DNA of 25,825 nt from SZUA-217 sp964194555 (GTDB lineage Bacteria; Actinomycetota; Acidimicrobiia; Spongiisociales; ZC4RG35), in NCBI GenBank assembly GCA_964194555.1, contig CAXMMT010000015.1, positions 1 through 25,825 of the forward strand, written 5' to 3'. Below the pieces are notes generated by a model. That model saw nothing but the letters and a program-made list of their open reading frames with translations. It was not told the origin of the DNA and made no database searches. How positions within the stretch are numbered: the first letter of the stretch is position 1; every line of letters begins with the position of its first letter. Both the position numbers and the translations under genes were made by a program. Shown here one piece after another: positions 23,441-25,825 of this stretch.

Positions 23441-23746
23441 TCAGGAGTCTTTGGACGTCGAAGAGCTCGCCTTTGGCTTCGACTGCGACTTCGGTTGGGG
23501 TTTCGCTTTGGACTCCGAAGATGTCTTGGTCGAGGTGTCCGACTTCTCCGGTGGCTTCGAACCACCAGAAGACCTGTTGCCCGTGGCGTAGAACCCGGAG
23601 CCCTTGAAGACGATGCCTCGGGCATGAAAGACTTTTTTCAACTCACCGCCGCAATCGCGGTGCTTCTTCAGCGGTTTCTCCGAGAACGATTGGAAGATCT
23701 CGATGTTCTCGCCGCATTGTTTACAGGCGTATTCGTATGTTGGCAT
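23441..23746 (-). CDS. FmdB-type zinc-ribbon protein with low-complexity tail
   Basis: A 101-aa protein. I start it at the ATG at 23746 because MPTYEYACKQCG is the standard FmdB start. CxxC at Cys8/Cys11 is intact; the second knuckle is HRDCGG (His29, Cys32) instead of CPxCGG, so the fourth ligand may be His. GIVFKGSGFYATGN is the conserved FmdB middle. From about residue 58 the rest is a disordered Ser/Lys/Pro/Thr-rich tail (KPQPKSQSKPKASSS). The family is named for a putative regulator of formamide genes, but its function is not well defined. It is the first gene of the minus run ending with DUF2237 and is divergent from plsY. Confidence 0.88.
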   Translation of the reverse strand: MPTYEYACKQCGENIEIFQSFSEKPLKKHRDCGGELKKVFHARGIVFKGSGFYATGNRSSGGSKPPEKSDTSTKTSSESKAKPQPKSQSKPKASSSTSKDS

Positions 23747-23850
23747 GAGTAGGTGTGACCGGCTTGGAAGGGTGGAACCAGTCAAGTGTAGAACCTGGCC
23801 CCGAGGTCTTCCATTCCCAAACCCCTTCCGCTTTGTTGAAGAGGCGCCAA

Positions 23851-23856
23851 TATGAT
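23851..23856 (+). promoter_or_regulatory. -10 element of a probable leaderless plsY transcript
   Basis: TATGAT (5 of 6 consensus) lies exactly 6 nt upstream of the plsY ATG, so transcription would start at or next to the start codon. No convincing -35 was found at 16-19 bp, and there is no Shine-Dalgarno, both usual for leaderless actinobacterial genes. Confidence 0.5.
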
Positions 23857-23862
23857 CGTCGC

Positions 23863-24471
23863 ATGACGATCGCCCTTGCCCTCATCGGCGCCTATGTGGT
23901 GGGAAGCATCGATTTTGCGGTGATCGTCGCCCGGATGCATGGGGTCGACATCCATGAGGTGGGCAGCGGCAATCCCGGCGCTTCCAATGTCCTACGGACG
24001 CTTGGTCGGCTCCCGGCGGCGATGGTCCTGATCGGCGACACGTTGAAAGGGGTGATCGGAGCGTCCATGGGGTTTATCGCCGGTGGTCTGGTGGGCGCCC
24101 CTGCCTCAGACGGTCTCTCGCACTGGGCGTTCGCCGCGGGACTGGCTGCGGTCATCGGTCACTGCTACCCGGTTTTTCACAAGTTCAAGGGTGGAAAGGG
24201 GGTGGCCACGGGCTTCGGCGTTGTGATCTTCACCGTATGGCAAGTGGCGGCGATCACCATTGTCATTTGGATGGTCCTGGCGAGGTTCACCAAGGTTGCT
24301 TCGGCTTCCTCGCTCATAGTGATCATTTTGGCGATCCCGCTGGCCGTCTGGCAAGGGGTCAGCGGATTGAGTCTCATGTGGATGGTGTTGACTGTCGCTC
24401 TCATCGTTTGGCGTCACAGGGCCAACATCGGGAGGATGGTCAGAGGAAGCGAGGAGAAGGTTCCGACGTGA
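23863..24471 (+). CDS. plsY: Glycerol-3-phosphate acyltransferase PlsY
   Basis: A 202-aa membrane acyltransferase that uses acyl-phosphate to acylate glycerol-3-phosphate, the first step of phospholipid synthesis. The three PlsY motifs are present: VGSIDFAVIVAR with GVDIHEVGSGNPGASNVLR (11-45), DTLKG (59-63), and GHCYPVFHKFKGGKGVAT (99-116). About five hydrophobic helices are visible. One oddity is GSIDF in place of the common GSIP(F/T). The ATG at 23863 sits 6 nt after a TATGAT box. Its stop overlaps the next gene's GTG as GTGA (24468-24471). Confidence 0.93.
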   Translation: MTIALALIGAYVVGSIDFAVIVARMHGVDIHEVGSGNPGASNVLRTLGRLPAAMVLIGDTLKGVIGASMGFIAGGLVGAPASDGLSHWAFAAGLAAVIGHCYPVFHKFKGGKGVATGFGVVIFTVWQVAAITIVIWMVLARFTKVASASSLIVIILAIPLAVWQGVSGLSLMWMVLTVALIVWRHRANIGRMVRGSEEKVPT

Positions 24472-25259
24472 GCATCGATGTCGCCGTCATCCCGGCGGCT
24501 GGACGCGGTATGAGAATGCGCCCGGCTACCCGGGTGGTCCCCAAGGCTCTGCTTACCGTCGTCGACCGACCGGCGATTCAATATGCAGTGGAGGAGGCGG
24601 CACGGGCTGGAGCCAAGGAAGCCGTTGTCGTGGTGGACCTCGATGCCGGTCATCTCGTGGCTCAGCATTTCAATCTTGACGGGGCGCTTCCGGGTCTCGA
24701 GGACATCCGAATTCGACCGGTCGTTCAGGAGGAGGCGCTCGGACTCGGCCACGCCGTGAGTGAGGCCGCTCACATGGTGGGGGATCGGTCCTTCTTTTGC
24801 CTTCTCTCCGACAACATCGTTCGACCTGGACATGACGTCCTTGCGTCTCTCGGCTCAGGCAGCCGAGATGGAGTGGTGTCAGTGATGTGTCTCCGTGAGC
24901 TCGATGATGAATTCCTCTCCAAGTACGGGGTAGTCATTCCCGACTCGGATGTCGTGGACGGATATCTCGATCTCGCCGGGGCGGTCGAGAAGCCCGGCGT
25001 CGAAGCGGCTCCATCCCGGTATGGCCTGGTCGGTCGTTATGTCTTCACCCCAGAGGTGTTCTCCATTCTCGAGAAGACCTCGCCGGGCGTGGGCGGCGAG
25101 ATCCAACTCACCGATGCCATCCAGGAGCTCGGCGAGCGGGGGCGGCTACGCGGCTTCGTGGCGGGTGAGAATCTTCTGGATGTCGGAACTCCCGAGGGTC
25201 TGCTCAAGGCTTCATATGAACTCGGTCTCGACCGTTTCGGGCCTGAGTTGTTTGGGTAG
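24468..25259 (+). CDS. GalU-like sugar-nucleotide transferase (UTP-glucose-1-phosphate uridylyltransferase family)
   Basis: A 263-aa nucleotidyltransferase that would join NTP and a sugar-1-phosphate. The GTG start overlaps the plsY stop (GTGA). The N-terminal nucleotide loop is IPAAGRGMRMRPATRVVPKALL, with Lys26 at the conserved GalU position, and PAIQYAVEEAARAG follows. SDNIV replaces the usual GDD/ADD metal-site motif, keeping one Asp. KYGVV, VEKP, SRYGLVGRYVF and GGEIQLTDAI are the classic GalU blocks. It is slightly shorter than most GalU (about 290-300 aa). Placement directly before moeA is the usual actinobacterial galU-moeA order. UDP-glucose synthesis is the best guess. Confidence 0.88.
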   Translation: MSIDVAVIPAAGRGMRMRPATRVVPKALLTVVDRPAIQYAVEEAARAGAKEAVVVVDLDAGHLVAQHFNLDGALPGLEDIRIRPVVQEEALGLGHAVSEAAHMVGDRSFFCLLSDNIVRPGHDVLASLGSGSRDGVVSVMCLRELDDEFLSKYGVVIPDSDVVDGYLDLAGAVEKPGVEAAPSRYGLVGRYVFTPEVFSILEKTSPGVGGEIQLTDAIQELGERGRLRGFVAGENLLDVGTPEGLLKASYELGLDRFGPELFG

Positions 25260-25264
25260 ATGAA

Positions 25265-25825
25265 ATGAAACCGCTCGAAGCAGTTCGGTCTGAAATATTG
25301 AGATCGATAGGACGGCTCGACATGGAGACCGTTCCGTTCACCGAAAGTCTTGGCAGGGTCTTGGCCGAAGCGGTCGTATCCGGGGAGGACGTGCCCCACT
25401 TTGCCAACTCGGCCATGGACGGTTTCGCGGTCCGCGGGGTGAATGTCCGTGAGCCTGGGGCGCTTCTCGCAGTGCTCGGTGACGTGCCCGCTGGGCAGGT
25501 CGCGTCGGTCTCCGTGAGAGACGGTCAGGCCATCAGGATCATGACTGGTGCTCCGATGCCTGATGGTGCTGACACCCTCGTGCGTGTCGAGGACACGACT
25601 TCCGAAGGTGACAACGTGAGGATTCACACCGTGGTCGGAGAAGGCACCCATGTGCGTGAGGCCGGCGGAGATGTCCGAGCTGGTCAGGTCGTGTTCGAAC
25701 CCGGTTTGCGCATCGGGCCCGTGCATGTTGGTGTTCTGGCGACGATGGGTGTGGTGGAGCCAATCGTGTCTCGACGTCCCCGGGTAGGGGTGATGTCAAC
25801 CGGCGACGAACTGCAGCCGCCAGCC
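25265..25825 (+). CDS. moeA: Molybdopterin molybdenumtransferase MoeA (3' end outside window)
   Basis: The ATG at 25265, 5 nt after the galU-like stop, opens a frame that runs to the window edge: 187 codons without a stop. The protein starts MKPLEAVRSEILRSIGRL. It carries the MoeA blocks LGRVLAEAVVSGEDVPHFANSAMDGFAVR, GQAIRIMTGAPMPDGADTLVRVED and REAGGDVRAGQVV, and the start of the catalytic domain at RPRVGVMSTGDEL. MoeA inserts molybdate into adenylated molybdopterin. The molybdoenzyme served is not in this window. Confidence 0.93.
   Translation, partial: MKPLEAVRSEILRSIGRLDMETVPFTESLGRVLAEAVVSGEDVPHFANSAMDGFAVRGVNVREPGALLAVLGDVPAGQVASVSVRDGQAIRIMTGAPMPDGADTLVRVEDTTSEGDNVRIHTVVGEGTHVREAGGDVRAGQVVFEPGLRIGPVHVGVLATMGVVEPIVSRRPRVGVMSTGDELQPPA

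Noticed and set aside
23441..23600. Repetitive Ser/Lys/Pro codons as a possible DNA repeat
   Set aside because: It is the low-complexity tail of the FmdB-type protein; there is no regular unit or spacing at the DNA level.

Overview
This window is a dense, moderately high-GC bacterial segment. Its protein types and gene order (a galU-like gene directly before moeA, GTG starts overlapping upstream stops as GTGA, candidate leaderless TAnnnT promoters, an FmdB/SAF/UppP/DUF2237 run) suggest an actinobacterium, perhaps an Acidimicrobiia-type environmental lineage. That placement is inference; no rRNA or tRNA gene was seen. No stretch over 300 bases lacks a gene, and I saw no transposase, phage gene or CRISPR array.

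Region 1 (about 1-17335) is an amine-catabolism island. After the tail of a MOSC-like gene comes a TetR/BetI-like repressor (minus), divergent from a plus operon: standalone GcvT-type aminomethyltransferase, PYROXD2-type FAD oxidoreductase, and monoamine-oxidase-type flavoenzyme. That operon converges, across a strong bidirectional terminator, on a minus operon potA-potB-potC-potD for polyamine-type uptake. Divergent from potA are two tandem genes for dimethylglycine/sarcosine-dehydrogenase-type proteins with fused FAD and GcvT (folate) domains. They converge with no gap on a minus pair: a ureohydrolase (agmatinase family) followed by a trimethylamine/histamine-dehydrogenase-type iron-sulfur flavoprotein.

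The regulatory signal that ties this together is one 30-bp element present in both divergent promoter regions (1069-1098 and 9221-9250): ATTGCGCnnnCGTCCAAT followed by a conserved TAYCGT. It reads as TTGCGC-N17-TAYCGT, a sigma70-like promoter with an ATTG/CAAT inverted repeat across its -35 and spacer, as expected for a TetR operator. At the second site the -10 is 6 nt upstream of an ATG opening a 16-codon leader ORF whose stop overlaps the GTG start of the first fused dehydrogenase. The inferred system imports a cationic amine and strips methyl and amino groups with flavoenzymes, passing C1 units to folate. N-methylated polyamines or related amines are the leading guess, not a demonstrated substrate.

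Region 2 (17336-21634): a REP-like inverted repeat, a small membrane protein, then a class III aminotransferase, a DapB-type reductase and a thiamine-diphosphate enzyme, all plus strand and tightly packed. Region 3 (21670-25825) is housekeeping: a minus run fmdB-type, SAF-domain, uppP, DUF2237, and a divergent plus run plsY, galU-like, moeA (cut by the window end).
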